Positions 42,957 through 53,129 of a DNA stretch of 64,000 nt are shown in pieces. Origin of the DNA: Pelistega europaea (GTDB taxonomy: Bacteria; Pseudomonadota; Gammaproteobacteria; Burkholderiales; Burkholderiaceae_B); NCBI RefSeq assembly GCF_013133775.1, contig NZ_JABGBO010000002.1, forward strand, positions 1-64,000, read 5' to 3'. The first letter of the stretch is position 1. Each line of letters begins with the position of its first letter. Below the pieces are notes generated by a model. The model made no database searches. It saw only the letters and a list, made by a program, of their open reading frames with translations, and had not been told where the DNA came from. A program made the translations under genes and the position numbers.

Positions 42957-44585
42957 GTCAAGTTTAGGATTGAGTTCCTTGGTTTGAATATGCCAGAAAC
43001 TTAATAACGTATGGAATACATTGTCTTGTGATACTGCTTCGGACTGTGCTTTCTTCTGCATACAAGTTAAATTTATCTGATTATCTCGATAAAAACCAGC
43101 ATTTGCCCAAAATATCATAGGAATATGGGTTTGTTCTTTGGGGGCTACCACATAAGGCGTACCATGCAAATAGATACCATTTTCTCCTAAAGACTCTCCA
43201 TGATCAGATAGATAAAGCATGGCAACATTGTATTTATCCTCATAACCTTGCAGGAATTGGATAGTTTTATTGAGCATATCATCAATAGCCAAGATGGTAT
43301 TATCATAAGCATTGACTAGTTGTTGATGGTCGCACTGTTCTATTTGTTTGGTATCACAGTCTGGGGTAAAAAGACCAGCTAGGTTATGACGGTAGCGTTG
43401 ATAATAGGTCGGACCATGGCTACCTGCGGTATGTAATACAATCATTTTATTACCCGTTTGGGTATCAATATGTTTATTCAAGTCAGCCAATAGCAAATCA
43501 TCATAAAAAAGACCATCATTAGAGTTTTCAGACGTTGCAGAAAGATATTGTGCGACTTCTTGATTCGGGATACGGTTACATACTCCTTTGCAACCACTAT
43601 CATTGTCACGCCAATAAGTTTGAATGCCGACACGTTGGATAATATCAAGTACATTTTCTTGGAATTCAGCACGGCTTGCAGAATATTCTTCCCTTGTCAT
43701 ATGAGAAAACATACAGGGGACGGATACTGCTGTAGCAGTACCACAGGAAGAGGCTTGTGTGAAATTCACTAAATCAGCATATTTACGAAGATTGGGATTG
43801 GTTTCACGTTGATACCCATTAAGTGCGAAATTTTGTGCACGTGAAGTTTCTCCTACTACAAAAATCAATAAACTAGGTTTCATGGGAGCCCCGACCACCT
43901 TGGCATCTAAGCCAATAGGTTCAATCGGTTTATTTTTCGCTATAAGCTGTTTGCTATATCCAATCAATCCAACGATATAATTGCTTGGGGTTAACAGTTT
44001 TACGATTTCACGGTTATTACGGATAAAAGAGGCATAATTTTTATAAAAGGGAAGACCTGTTGCCAATAATAAGGCAAAGGCAAACACCATGAGCGCCAAA
44101 CGAATAACAATGGTTTTCCACCATTTACTCGATGGCAATAACTTGGTTCGCCAGAGTAAAAACGTAGGTAGTATGCCAAAAATACATAGCCACAGGATAT
44201 ATTTTCCTGTAATTAATCCTGAAGCCTCTTGTGGCGTGGTTTGCAGCACATTAGCAACCATAGTTTTATCCATGTAAACGCCATAGGTAAGTGCATAATA
44301 ATTGGTTGTGGCACTAGTCAGCAAAAAGAAGGTCAGAAAAACTTTGCTTGTAAATTTCCAGCATAAACAGCCAAAAATGATAATTAATGCACAGAAAATA
44401 AAAAAGAATAAAGAGGCAAAAAACAAGGCGTCATGAAATGAGCTGATAGACTGGAGTTCATAGGCTTTTCTCCAAAAGGCTGTGTTTTGGAAAATAGTAA
44501 AAAACAAAGCCGAAATAATGATAAAAACTTGGTTATTGATTTGAAAAGAGGGCAGTTTTGCGAAAAAATCTTTATAGCTATTCAT
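42927..44585 (-). CDS. eptA: Lipid A phosphoethanolamine transferase (EptA family)
   Basis: A 552-residue inner-membrane enzyme. Five N-terminal transmembrane segments are followed by a periplasmic alkaline-phosphatase-fold domain: LLIFVVGETSRAQNFALNGY with the Thr nucleophile in GETSR, FTQASSCGTATAVSVPCMFS, NDSGCKGVC (disulfides), and YLSDHGESLGENG for zinc binding. It adds phosphoethanolamine to lipid A, giving polymyxin resistance (the same family as MCR). ATG 44585 is chosen over TTG 44591. A PmrA-like box lies 51 bases upstream. The 3' end overlaps nudL. Confidence 0.93.
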   Translation of the reverse strand: MNSYKDFFAKLPSFQINNQVFIIISALFFTIFQNTAFWRKAYELQSISSFHDALFFASLFFFIFCALIIIFGCLCWKFTSKVFLTFFLLTSATTNYYALTYGVYMDKTMVANVLQTTPQEASGLITGKYILWLCIFGILPTFLLWRTKLLPSSKWWKTIVIRLALMVFAFALLLATGLPFYKNYASFIRNNREIVKLLTPSNYIVGLIGYSKQLIAKNKPIEPIGLDAKVVGAPMKPSLLIFVVGETSRAQNFALNGYQRETNPNLRKYADLVNFTQASSCGTATAVSVPCMFSHMTREEYSASRAEFQENVLDIIQRVGIQTYWRDNDSGCKGVCNRIPNQEVAQYLSATSENSNDGLFYDDLLLADLNKHIDTQTGNKMIVLHTAGSHGPTYYQRYRHNLAGLFTPDCDTKQIEQCDHQQLVNAYDNTILAIDDMLNKTIQFLQGYEDKYNVAMLYLSDHGESLGENGIYLHGTPYVVAPKEQTHIPMIFWANAGFYRDNQINLTCMQKKAQSEAVSQDNVFHTLLSFWHIQTKELNPKLDLFSGCREGK

Positions 44586-44635
44586 AGGCAAAAAATCCGT
44601 GGTTTATGGATGATTTGCAAGAATAGGAGGGAAAT

Positions 44636-44651
44636 CTTAACGCTGTCTTAA
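44636..44651. promoter_or_regulatory. PmrA/BasR-like box upstream of eptA
   Basis: CTTAA-C-GCTGT-CTTAA is a direct repeat of CTTAA with 11-bp spacing, the form of the PmrA binding site (YTTAAK-N5-YTTAAK). It lies just upstream of eptA, a classic PmrAB target. Orientation relative to eptA and the promoter elements are not settled. Confidence 0.45.
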
Positions 44652-44725
44652 GACAAAGAAAAAACGCAATATTTTTTCAAATAAATTATGCTTGATTTTT
44701 AAAGAGGTCGTATTATGAAGTTACT

Positions 44726-45613
44726 TTAATATTTCTCTGGTGCCATACACTCATTTAAAATACGTTCGTACATTTCATGGCGTTTTGCAGAAATCTTACC
44801 TTCTTTTAAGGCTTGCAATACCCCACAACCTGGCTCATGTAGGTGAGTGCAATTATAGAATTTACAAAGATGCAGATAGTCATGAAACTCAGGAAAACCA
44901 TCTACTACTTCCGCTGCTTTTAGATGCCTAAGCCCAAAGCTCTGGAAACCTGGAGAATCAATAATTGCCCCCTTAATTTTAGGTAAAGCATAAAGACTTG
45001 TTGTCGTGGTGGTATGCTTACCCGCATCTAAAGCGACAGAGTGTTCTTGGGTGTGAGCTTGTGCATCAGGGACAATGACATTTAGAATACTTGATTTTCC
45101 CATAGCACTTTGACCGAGTAGTAAACTGGTTTTATTTTCTAGAATAGGGAGTAGCTGGGCGCGTAATTGTTCAGGATTTAGCGTGCTTGTTTCAATAATC
45201 GGTACACCGAGGTTGGCATAATCTTTTAGTCTTTCCTTTGCGGCAGGGTAGTCTTCAACTAAATCGACCTTATTTAAAAGAATGAAAGGCTGAATATGGG
45301 CACTCCAAGCCCCGACCAAGGCTCGACTGAGTAAATCATCTGAAAATGTGGGTTGTACAGCAATCACAATAAGCAACTGATTTACATTGGCAGCAAATTG
45401 TTTTGAACGCATCTCATCAGAGCGGTATAGCAGATTCTCTCTAGGTAAGACCTCCTCAATGCGAGCTTCTTCTGCTCCTTGTAAGGCAAGTCGTACGTAG
45501 TCACCCACGCATACCCCTGTTTTTTTGCCTTTCATATAACTATGACGAATAGAGCCATCTTCTAGCTGCACGGTAAAATGTCGTCCATAAGCAGTAATTA
45601 CACGTCCTTTCAT
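44726..45613 (-). CDS. rsgA: Ribosome small-subunit-dependent GTPase RsgA
   Basis: A 295-residue circularly permuted GTPase of 30S maturation. The N-terminal OB fold begins KGRVITAYGRHFTVQLEDGS. G4 NKVDLVEDY comes before G1 GQSAMGKSSILN and G3 DSPGFQSFGL, the permuted order. The C-terminal zinc motif is CKFYNCTHLHEPGCGV. Length is normal. It is followed upstream in transcription by the M48 protease gene (27 bases), the usual Burkholderiales neighbour, so the two probably form one operon. Confidence 0.97.
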   Translation of the reverse strand: MKGRVITAYGRHFTVQLEDGSIRHSYMKGKKTGVCVGDYVRLALQGAEEARIEEVLPRENLLYRSDEMRSKQFAANVNQLLIVIAVQPTFSDDLLSRALVGAWSAHIQPFILLNKVDLVEDYPAAKERLKDYANLGVPIIETSTLNPEQLRAQLLPILENKTSLLLGQSAMGKSSILNVIVPDAQAHTQEHSVALDAGKHTTTTTSLYALPKIKGAIIDSPGFQSFGLRHLKAAEVVDGFPEFHDYLHLCKFYNCTHLHEPGCGVLQALKEGKISAKRHEMYERILNECMAPEKY

Positions 45614-45639
45614 AGATTTTTCCTGTGTTTTTTCTCAAA

Positions 45640-46905
45640 TCAGTGCATGGCTGCTTTTAAATGGGCTATGCGGATACTCGCAGGAGGATGACTATCGTAG
45701 AAAGCTGAATGTACTGGATCTGGTGTAAGTGTGCTAGCGTTATCATCATACAATTTCACCAAAGCGCTGATTAGCTCATGTGCATCACTTTGTTTTGCGG
45801 CATAGCTATCGGCTTCAAACTCATCTTTACGTGAGAACCAACTGCTGATAGGGGTATATAAAAAGGTGAAAACAGGCAATACCAACATAAATAACACAAT
45901 AGCAATACCATAGATGGGTTGGCTAATGCCTGGGAATACTCCTAAGCCAGCATAGAACCATACTTTATCGATTAAAAAGCCTAGCACAGCAAAGAAGACA
46001 AACATCATCACAAACATCATGATAAGACGCTTGATAATATGTTTGTGTTTGAAATGCCCAAGCTCATGTGCTAGTACCGCCTCAATCTCGGCAGGGGTAA
46101 GTTTACTGAGCAATGTATCAAAAAAAACAATGCGACGATTTTTACCAAACCCTGTAAAGAACGCATTACCATGGGCACTACGCTTGGAACCATCCATCAC
46201 AAATAAGGCCTTGAGTGCAAAATTGGCGCGTTTGGCTAAGGACTGAATACGCTCTTGTAACTCAGGGTTGTCCAAAGGGGTGAATTTATTGAACAAAGGC
46301 ATAATAATGGTGGGGCCGATAAACATCATTATGAGCATAAATACAGAGAAGCCTGCCCAAGCCCAAACCCACCAATAGGGAGTATAAAAAGCCTCTAAAA
46401 AAGCAAATAAACCATAAAACAAAGGTATGCTAATTACAAGCCCTAATAAGGTTTCTTTGATTAAATCCTTGATAAAAAGCCCTGGTGTCATGCGATTAAA
46501 ACCAAAAGATTGCTCTAATACAAAAGTGCGATACCATGCTAAGGGTAAGCTTATAATTTGGGAAATTGCAGAAACAGTAATTAAAAGAAGTATTTGATAC
46601 CAGATAGGAGAACTAATATGTTCTGCAATAAGGTTGTTAAGTGCTGTCAAACCGCCAAATAAGGTAAAACCAAGGAGTACAATGACATTAATAAAAATTT
46701 CGATAAGGTGTAGACGTTGACGTGCAATAGTGTAATCCGCCGCACGTTGATGACTGGTTAAACTAATTTTATGGGCAAAAGCCTCTGGAACTTGTCCCTT
46801 GTGTTGGCTAACATAACGGATTTGACGCACGCTAAGATAGCACTGTGTCAGGGTTTGTATCAAAAGTAAAACAATAAAAATAATCGAAAAAATAGTCATC
46901 ATCAC
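45640..46905 (-). CDS. M48 family zinc metalloprotease, Ste24-like
   Basis: A 421-residue integral-membrane protease of the CAAX-protease (Ste24) type, not the shorter HtpX. Seven or so hydrophobic segments are present. The catalytic motif is EIEAVLAHELGHFKHKH (HExxH) near residue 280, and a third zinc ligand is in DEFEADSYAAKQSD. GNAFFTGFGKNRRIVFFDTL is typical of the family. It probably degrades or processes membrane proteins at the inner membrane. It is divergent from orn, with a 58-base gap. Confidence 0.92.
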   Translation of the reverse strand: MMMTIFSIIFIVLLLIQTLTQCYLSVRQIRYVSQHKGQVPEAFAHKISLTSHQRAADYTIARQRLHLIEIFINVIVLLGFTLFGGLTALNNLIAEHISSPIWYQILLLITVSAISQIISLPLAWYRTFVLEQSFGFNRMTPGLFIKDLIKETLLGLVISIPLFYGLFAFLEAFYTPYWWVWAWAGFSVFMLIMMFIGPTIIMPLFNKFTPLDNPELQERIQSLAKRANFALKALFVMDGSKRSAHGNAFFTGFGKNRRIVFFDTLLSKLTPAEIEAVLAHELGHFKHKHIIKRLIMMFVMMFVFFAVLGFLIDKVWFYAGLGVFPGISQPIYGIAIVLFMLVLPVFTFLYTPISSWFSRKDEFEADSYAAKQSDAHELISALVKLYDDNASTLTPDPVHSAFYDSHPPASIRIAHLKAAMH

Positions 46906-46963
46906 GGCATTAGTCCATCAGTCTATGCGAAAATAACGTTAATTTTATGAGGAAGTAAGCTTT

Positions 46964-47524
46964 ATGGCAAATAATACACAACGTTTAGTCTGGATTGATA
47001 TGGAAATGAGCGGACTAGACCCAGAAAAAGATCGTATTCTCGAAGTTGCACTGATTATTACCGAAGCAGATTTGACTATTGTAGCCGAAGCCCCTGTGCT
47101 TGTAATTCATCAAAGCGATGCGGTACTTAATGGCATGGACGCATGGAATAAAGGCACTCATGGTCGTTCAGGATTAATTGATAAGGTAAAAGCCTCTACG
47201 CTAACAGAGGCTGAGGCAGAAGAACAGTTATTGACTTTCTTAAAACAGTATATTCCTGAGAAGGTGGTGCCTTTATGTGGTAACTCGGTCAGCCAAGATC
47301 GTCGCTTCATGTTTAAATATATGCCTAAATTAGAAGCCTATTTGCACTACCGTACGGTAGATGTCAGCACCTTTAAAGAATTAGCCAAACGTTGGCGACC
47401 AGATGTGTACAAGGGTTTTGAAAAGAAATCACGCCATGAGGCGCTTGCTGATATTAAAGAATCTATTGATGAATTAGCCTACTATCGTGAGCACTTTATT
47501 AAGGCAGAGATGCCTCAGGCTTAA
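46964..47524 (+). CDS. orn: Oligoribonuclease
   Basis: A 186-residue DEDDh 3'-5' exonuclease that clears RNA di- to pentanucleotides, including pGpG. The acidic residues lie in [30 protein letters not shown] and [13 protein letters not shown] (His and Asp). Length is normal. A ribosome-binding site GAGGAAG precedes the ATG. It is monocistronic and divergent from the M48 protease gene. Confidence 0.97.
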   Translation: MANNTQRLVWIDMEMSGLDPEKDRILEVALIITEADLTIVAEAPVLVIHQSDAVLNGMDAWNKGTHGRSGLIDKVKASTLTEAEAEEQLLTFLKQYIPEKVVPLCGNSVSQDRRFMFKYMPKLEAYLHYRTVDVSTFKELAKRWRPDVYKGFEKKSRHEALADIKESIDELAYYREHFIKAEMPQA

Positions 47525-47590
47525 CTGTACTGAATAACCGGTATTATCATAGGCACACTCGCAGGATAGTTGGCTCAAATAGGTATAATC

Positions 47591-48019
47591 ATGCAAGAAT
47601 TACTCACTTCTCCCTCTATTGCAGGTATAGGTACGGATTTGCTGTATTTACATCGTATTGAGTCTTCCTTTGCAAGGTTTGGTGAGCGTTTTGTTAAACG
47701 TATTCTGGGAGCTCAAGAGCAACAAAAATTCCAAGCTCGCTATGTCCGTGATAGTCAACGAGGTTTACGCTTTCTAGCTACTCGCTTTGCTGGTAAAGAG
47801 GCTTTCTCCAAGGCTATCGGCCTGGGGATACACCACCCAATGGCATGGTCTAGAGTACAGATACTGAATGAACCTAGTGGCAAGCCTGTGGTAGTTTTAT
47901 CGGAGCCATTAAAAAGCTGGTATGAAGAGCGGTTTGGTGCTGCTCATGTTTCACTAACCGATGAATCGGATTTAGTGATGGCTTTTGTCATAATAGAAAC
48001 ACTTAAACGAGAGAAATAA
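47591..48019 (+). CDS. acpS: Holo-[acyl-carrier-protein] synthase
   Basis: A 142-residue enzyme that attaches phosphopantetheine to acyl carrier protein. Motifs: [15 protein letters not shown] (Asp for Mg2+) near residue 10 and [20 protein letters not shown] (FxxKEAxxKA) near residue 60. It ends [15 protein letters not shown], the usual S..H/D..A variant. ATG 47591 is preferred over TTG 47570. The stop overlaps the nagZ start by one base, and acpS-nagZ-uvrC-pgsA form one transcription unit as in other Alcaligenaceae, though pdxJ is not in front. Confidence 0.95.
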   Translation: MQELLTSPSIAGIGTDLLYLHRIESSFARFGERFVKRILGAQEQQKFQARYVRDSQRGLRFLATRFAGKEAFSKAIGLGIHHPMAWSRVQILNEPSGKPVVVLSEPLKSWYEERFGAAHVSLTDESDLVMAFVIIETLKREK

Positions 48020-49059
48020 TGAAGCAACTAACTCCTGGTTCTGTACTTGTGGATGTACAGGGCAAAACCTTAACTGATGAGGAAGCAAAACGTATACAAC
48101 ACCCATTGGTAGGTGGCATTATTCTTTTTGCCCGTAATTATGAGTCACCTGAGCAGCTTTGTGCCTTGACTCAGCAGATACGTGCAGCACGTCCTGGTCC
48201 TTTGCTCATTGCAGTAGACCACGAAGGAGGGAGAGTACAGCGATTTCGTGATAATGGTTTTACCCATCTACCCTCCATGCAAGATTTGGGGAAATATTAC
48301 GATACTGAACCCATGTTGGCTCTGCGTGCAGCGACAGAGATAGGCTATGTATTAGCGGCTGAATTACGTGCTTGTGATGTTGATTTATCTTTTGCTCCCG
48401 TATTAGATTTAGATTACCAGGTGAGTACCGTGATTGGGAGCCGCTCCTTTCACCGCAACCCCACCGTAGTAACACTATTAGCAAAATCGGTGATTCAGGG
48501 CATGGCTTTGGCTGGGATGGCAGCTTGTGGTAAGCATTTCCCAGGACATGGTTTTGTGGATGCTGATTCACATATCGCTATTCCTGTTGATGAGCGAGAG
48601 CTAGAAGATATTCTCAATGAAGACTCTATGCCTTATACCTGGCTAGGTGATATGGTACTGCCAGCAGTAATGCCTGCCCATGTGATTTACCCCAAAGTAG
48701 ATAGTAAAAATGCTGGTTTTTCTAAGATTTGGCTACAAGATATTTTGCGTCAGCGTTTACATTATCAGGGCATGATTTTCTCAGATGACCTTACGATGGA
48801 GGGAGCCAGTGTTGCTGGTAATATCACTGATAGAGCAAAGGCGGCACTATCGGCTGGTGCTGATATGGTGCTGGTATGCAATCGTCCTGATTTAGCCGAC
48901 CAGTTATTATCTCAGTTAGATATACCTATTAACCCAGACTCGACACAACGTTTGTTACGGCTTTTGCCTAAACAACCGTTTATGTCTTGGCCAGAGTTGC
49001 AACAATATACACGCTATCAAGATGCAAGATCCTATCAAGCTCAAATCTTTTTTAAATGA
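48019..49059 (+). CDS. nagZ: Beta-N-acetylhexosaminidase (cell-wall recycling)
   Basis: A 346-residue family-3 glycoside hydrolase of the cytosol that removes GlcNAc from muropeptides during wall recycling. [30 protein letters not shown] and [19 protein letters not shown] (catalytic His/Asp loop) are clear, and the nucleophile Asp lies in [10 protein letters not shown] near residue 255. Length is normal. It starts within the acpS stop and ends 38 bases inside uvrC, an unusually long overlap. Confidence 0.96.
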   Translation: MKQLTPGSVLVDVQGKTLTDEEAKRIQHPLVGGIILFARNYESPEQLCALTQQIRAARPGPLLIAVDHEGGRVQRFRDNGFTHLPSMQDLGKYYDTEPMLALRAATEIGYVLAAELRACDVDLSFAPVLDLDYQVSTVIGSRSFHRNPTVVTLLAKSVIQGMALAGMAACGKHFPGHGFVDADSHIAIPVDERELEDILNEDSMPYTWLGDMVLPAVMPAHVIYPKVDSKNAGFSKIWLQDILRQRLHYQGMIFSDDLTMEGASVAGNITDRAKAALSAGADMVLVCNRPDLADQLLSQLDIPINPDSTQRLLRLLPKQPFMSWPELQQYTRYQDARSYQAQIFFK

Positions 49060-50845
49060 GTTGCCTCATCTTCCTGGTGTGTATCGACATATCGGAGAAA
49101 ATGACGAGGTACTCTATGTTGGTAAGGCACGTGATTTAAAAAAACGTGTCTCTTCCTATTTTCAGAAAAATCTCGCCAGTCCTCGTATCGCTCATATGAT
49201 TGCACGTTCAGTACGTACAGAGTATACGGTGACACGTTCAGAAGCAGAGGCGTTGATTCTAGAAAATAATCTGATTAAGAGCCTACACCCCAAATACAAT
49301 ATTCTTTTTAGAGATGATAAATCGTATCCCTATTTGATGTTAAGCCACCATGCATTCCCTCGTTTGGCGTATTACCGCGGCTCCACAAATAAACCAGGAC
49401 GGTTTTTTGGACCATTTCCTAACTCTTATGCGGTACGAGATTCTATTCAGATTTTACAAAAGGTCTTTCGCCTACGCACCTGTGAAGACAGTGTTTTTAG
49501 TAATCGTTCTCGTCCCTGTCTATTGCATCAGATTAATCGCTGTACAGCTCCTTGTGTGGGATTGATTTCTGAAGAAGACTATCAGCAAGACACAAATAAT
49601 GCTTTGCGTTTTTTAGAAGGGCAGGCTAGTGATGTAATCAGCAATATTGAGCAAAAAATGCAGCAAGCCTCTGCCGAGTGGAACTTTGAGCAAGCCGCAT
49701 TTTATCGGGATCAAATGCACTCTTTGGCTACTGTGATGAGTGGTCAATCCATGGAACTTAATGCTCAGGTGGATGTGGATATTATTGCTGTGGTTTTTGA
49801 GCAAGGCAAATGCTGTGTGAATTTAGCAATGGTCCGAGGAGGGAGACACCTAGGTGATAAAGCCGTTTTTCCTACTCAAGTTAATGGCGACAGTGAAGCG
49901 GATGTATTAGCAGCCTTTCTTGCTTCTCATTATCTAGATAACCAGCTTCCCTCACAGCTTATCCTCTCACATCCACTCCCTGATAAAGAGTTGCTGGATT
50001 TATTGATGGAGCAACAGTCCCGTAAGGTTCGTTTGGTCTTGCGTCCTAATGAGACTCAGAAAGTTTGGTTAGAATTAGCACAAAAAAATGCCCATCTTGC
50101 CTTGGTGCGCGTACTGTCTGAAAACAGCGCTAAAGAAGCTCGTACACTGGCTTTAGCTGAGCTACTTGGCTTGCCATTAGACCCAGATAGTCTTAATAAT
50201 TTATGGATTGAGTGTTTTGATATTAGTCATAGTTCTGGCGAGGCAACCCAGGCTTCTTGTGTGGTATATCAATATCACGACATGCAATCTTCTCGCTATC
50301 GACGTTTCAATATTGTGGGCATCACGCCAGGAGATGACTATGCTGCAATGCGCCAAGCATTACAACGGCGCTATGCCAAGGCGAGTGAAGAGCCTGATAC
50401 CATGCCAGATATTGTTTTAATTGATGGGGGCAAGGGACAAATTGAAATGGCTCGCCAAGTATTTGAGGAGTATGGTCTAGATATTAGCAAAATCATTGGC
50501 GTAGCAAAAGGAGAGGGGAGGAAAGTTGGATTGGAAACTCTAGTCTTTACCGATGGTCGTCCCCCTCTAGCCTTGGGAGTGGGCTCTGCCGCCCTCATGT
50601 TGATTGCCAATATTCGCGATGAGGCACACCGGTTTGCTATTACAGGCATGCGTGCCAAACGTGCCAAACAGCGCAATGTGTCTCGTCTTGAAGAAATTGA
50701 GGGTGTGGGAGCTAAAAGACGCTCAAAGCTGCTTGCTCGTTTTGGTGGTTTTTCTGGAGTAGTGAATGCAAGTGTTGAGGATTTGTGTTCAGTTGATGGA
50801 ATTTCGCAACAACTTGCAGAAAAAATTTATGAATCTTTGCATTAA
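49022..50845 (+). CDS. uvrC: Excinuclease ABC subunit C
   Basis: A 607-residue dual-incision nuclease of nucleotide excision repair. The GIY-YIG domain ([34 protein letters not shown]) makes the 3' cut. Then come [15 protein letters not shown], a UVR motif near 200, the RNase H-like domain with [20 protein letters not shown] (5' cut), [12 protein letters not shown], and helix-hairpin-helix motifs at the C-terminus ([20 protein letters not shown]). ATG 49022 places the GIY-YIG start at residue 15, as in relatives, despite the overlap with nagZ. Confidence 0.97.
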   Translation: MQDPIKLKSFLNELPHLPGVYRHIGENDEVLYVGKARDLKKRVSSYFQKNLASPRIAHMIARSVRTEYTVTRSEAEALILENNLIKSLHPKYNILFRDDKSYPYLMLSHHAFPRLAYYRGSTNKPGRFFGPFPNSYAVRDSIQILQKVFRLRTCEDSVFSNRSRPCLLHQINRCTAPCVGLISEEDYQQDTNNALRFLEGQASDVISNIEQKMQQASAEWNFEQAAFYRDQMHSLATVMSGQSMELNAQVDVDIIAVVFEQGKCCVNLAMVRGGRHLGDKAVFPTQVNGDSEADVLAAFLASHYLDNQLPSQLILSHPLPDKELLDLLMEQQSRKVRLVLRPNETQKVWLELAQKNAHLALVRVLSENSAKEARTLALAELLGLPLDPDSLNNLWIECFDISHSSGEATQASCVVYQYHDMQSSRYRRFNIVGITPGDDYAAMRQALQRRYAKASEEPDTMPDIVLIDGGKGQIEMARQVFEEYGLDISKIIGVAKGEGRKVGLETLVFTDGRPPLALGVGSAALMLIANIRDEAHRFAITGMRAKRAKQRNVSRLEEIEGVGAKRRSKLLARFGGFSGVVNASVEDLCSVDGISQQLAEKIYESLH

Positions 50846-50868
50846 TTAATTAAGTTAGTGATAGCATA

Positions 50869-51447
50869 ATGCCTATGAAGAATTTTATGAATATTCCCAT
50901 CGCTTTAACTTGGATGCGTATCGCCATGATTCCATTGGTGGTCGCTTTGTATTATCTTCCTACAGAGTGGATGGGTATCCATTTGCGCGATACGATTGGT
51001 GCCGTTGCTTTTGTGTTTGCTGCACTGACTGATTGGTTTGATGGTTGGTTGGCACGACGCTGGAATCAAACGACTTCTTTTGGGGCATTCTTAGATCCGG
51101 TGGCGGACAAGCTGATGGTTTGTGCCGCTTTGCTAATTCTATTAGATTTAAACCGCATTGATTCCTTTATTGTGTTAATCATTATTGGGCGTGAAATTGC
51201 GATTACTGCACTGCGTGAGTGGATGGCAACCTTGGGATCACGGGGTAGTGTGGCTGTACACTGGCTAGGTAAGTTTAAGACTGCTGCACAAATGACAGCA
51301 ATTCCTCTATTGATGTTTGCTCAGCCTATTTTAGGTATTGATGGTTTATGGTTGGGCAATATTTTGATTTATGTAGCGGCAGTGCTTACCATTTGGTCAA
51401 TGTTCTATTATTTACACAAGGCTTGGCCAATTATTAAAAGTCACTAG
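50869..51447 (+). CDS. pgsA: CDP-diacylglycerol-glycerol-3-phosphate 3-phosphatidyltransferase
   Basis: A 192-residue inner-membrane enzyme making phosphatidylglycerol phosphate. The CDP-alcohol phosphotransferase motif is complete: DWFDGWLARRWNQTTSFGAF, LDPVADKL (DGxxAR...GxxxDxxxD). About five hydrophobic segments are present. It starts MPMKNFMNIPIALTWMRIAM, with the conserved NxPxxLTxxR. It lies 23 bases after uvrC in the acpS-nagZ-uvrC-pgsA unit and is followed by a terminator-like hairpin. Confidence 0.96.
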   Translation: MPMKNFMNIPIALTWMRIAMIPLVVALYYLPTEWMGIHLRDTIGAVAFVFAALTDWFDGWLARRWNQTTSFGAFLDPVADKLMVCAALLILLDLNRIDSFIVLIIIGREIAITALREWMATLGSRGSVAVHWLGKFKTAAQMTAIPLLMFAQPILGIDGLWLGNILIYVAAVLTIWSMFYYLHKAWPIIKSH

Positions 51448-51579
51448 GTGTGATTCTCTGTCATTAGCGATTAATCAATTGTGTAAATTTTTCATCTGTA
51501 TTCAGTGTGATAACCTTAATCAAGGCGGCAGAAAATACAGAAGTGAGTTTGTGTTGATGTATTAGACTCAGTGTTTTTA

Positions 51580-51607
51580 AGGCTGTTTTTATAGCAGTCT
51601 TTTTTTA
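51580..51607 (+). terminator. Candidate terminator between pgsA and the MFS gene
   Basis: AGGCTG-TTTTTATAG-CAGTCT with one G-T pair, followed by TTTTTTT. It lies 130 bases after pgsA and only 20 before the next gene, so it could also affect the MFS leader. Confidence 0.55.
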
Positions 51608-51626
51608 TTGAAATTTAGGGTGGGAA

Positions 51627-52844
51627 ATGAATACAACAAATACGGGGACAATTCCTTTACGTCAGCTACTCATTTGTGGCTCTATCATCGTAACGCTATC
51701 TATGGGGATTCGTCATGGCTTTGGCTTGTGGCAACTACCTATTATTGCTACTAATGGTTGGGATCGCTCTACATTTTCTTTTGCCATTGCATTACAGAAT
51801 TTAAGCTGGGGATTCTTCGGTATTTTTCTAGGTATGTTGGCAGACCGACTAGGTGCCTACCGTGTGTTGATGCTAGGCTCACTTACTTATGCCTTGGGTT
51901 TACTAGGGATGGCCTATAGTACAACTCCGCTGGGTTTCTTTTTAAGTACAGGGTGTTTGATTGGTTTTGCTCAATCAGGAACTACTTACGCTGTAGTATA
52001 TGGGGTATTGGGACGCAATATTTCCCCTGATAAGCGATCCTGGGCAATGGGATTAATTGCAGCAGCAGGTTCTTTTGGTCAATTCTTTATGGTGCCTGTA
52101 GAAAATGTGCTTATTGACTGGTTAGATTGGCAAAATGCCCTGGTTTTCTGTGCAATACTCAGCTTATCTATTATTATTCTTGCTCGTGGTTTGCGTGAGT
52201 CTGCCATAGGAGGAGGGCATCATGCTGGTCAACAAAGTATTAAAGAAGCTATTGTAGAAGCCTTTAGTTATCGTAGCTTTTTATTGTTGATTGTGGGGTA
52301 CTTTACCTGCGGTTTCCAAGTAGTATTTATCGGTGTTCATTTACCTTCCTACATTAAGGATTTTGGCATGCAGCCCCATGTAGGTAGTATTGCACTTGCC
52401 TTGATTGGCTTATTTAATATTTTTGGTACCTATGGCATTGGTTTACTAGGTCAAAAATATCCTAAACGCTTTTTGTTATTGGGTATTTATATGCTACGTG
52501 CTATTGTGATTATTATCTTTATTAGTACACCACTTAGCCCTATGAGCGTTTATGTATTTGCTGCTACTATGGGTCTGCTGTGGTTATCAACAGTGCCGCC
52601 AACCAACGCTATCGTGGCACAGGTTTTTGGTTTGCGTCATTTCTCAATGTTAAGTGGGTGTGTGTTCTTTAGTCACCAAATAGGTTCTTTTCTTGGGGTA
52701 TGGCTAGGTGGCGTGTTATATGATACTTACGGCAGCTACGATTTGGTGTGGTATATTTCTATTGGATTGAGTGTGCTTGCAGCACTTGTGCATATTTGGG
52801 TAAATGAAGGACCTCATCGCCGTCTTGCTCAAAGTATTGCTTAA
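51627..52844 (+). CDS. MFS transporter, OFA/monocarboxylate-like
   Basis: A 405-residue major-facilitator protein with 12 transmembrane segments. The first helix GIRHGFGLWQLPIIATNGWD and the loop LGMLADRLGAYRVLMLGSL (GxLaDRxGaRrv) are typical, and the second half has IGLLGQKYPKRFLLLGIYML. Similar proteins in Burkholderiales carry oxalate, formate or other monocarboxylates, but the substrate cannot be assigned. GGGTGGGAA precedes the ATG. A 38-residue membrane peptide gene follows. Confidence 0.82.
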   Translation: MNTTNTGTIPLRQLLICGSIIVTLSMGIRHGFGLWQLPIIATNGWDRSTFSFAIALQNLSWGFFGIFLGMLADRLGAYRVLMLGSLTYALGLLGMAYSTTPLGFFLSTGCLIGFAQSGTTYAVVYGVLGRNISPDKRSWAMGLIAAAGSFGQFFMVPVENVLIDWLDWQNALVFCAILSLSIIILARGLRESAIGGGHHAGQQSIKEAIVEAFSYRSFLLLIVGYFTCGFQVVFIGVHLPSYIKDFGMQPHVGSIALALIGLFNIFGTYGIGLLGQKYPKRFLLLGIYMLRAIVIIIFISTPLSPMSVYVFAATMGLLWLSTVPPTNAIVAQVFGLRHFSMLSGCVFFSHQIGSFLGVWLGGVLYDTYGSYDLVWYISIGLSVLAALVHIWVNEGPHRRLAQSIA

Positions 52845-52929
52845 AATATGATTAAAGGCTCATCTAGACAAGAATATATATAGAATCATTGCTAATTGGG
52901 TTGTTGAGCTAGAAAGTCTGTTGAAATAG

Positions 52930-53046
52930 ATGAAAAAATTATTTATCTACTTGTGCTTATTGCTTATTTTAGCTGGGGTCTTCATGTGGTACCGCGATCC
53001 CAGCCTATTTATTAGTCTTGCAGATCAAGTCTGGGGTTGCTTTTAA
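52930..53046 (+). CDS. Small (38-residue) membrane protein
   Basis: The frame reads MKKLFIYLCLLLILAGVFMW, then YRDPSLFISLADQVWGCF. It has a basic start, one transmembrane helix and a short tail. The tail has the form of tiny conserved proteins ending in RDPxxxxxLADxxWxCF that I believe occur in Bordetella-like genomes, which would make it a real but easily missed gene. The ribosome-binding site is weak. It lies 85 bases after the MFS gene and 83 before the convergent mltB. Confidence 0.55.
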   Translation: MKKLFIYLCLLLILAGVFMWYRDPSLFISLADQVWGCF

Positions 53047-53129
53047 GCACGCTGATTCTCTCTTCGCCATTAGCAGAACACGCTTTTTAACTTGTCCTTG
53101 TGACTAATGGCGTAAGTGGTGTTGAAAAA

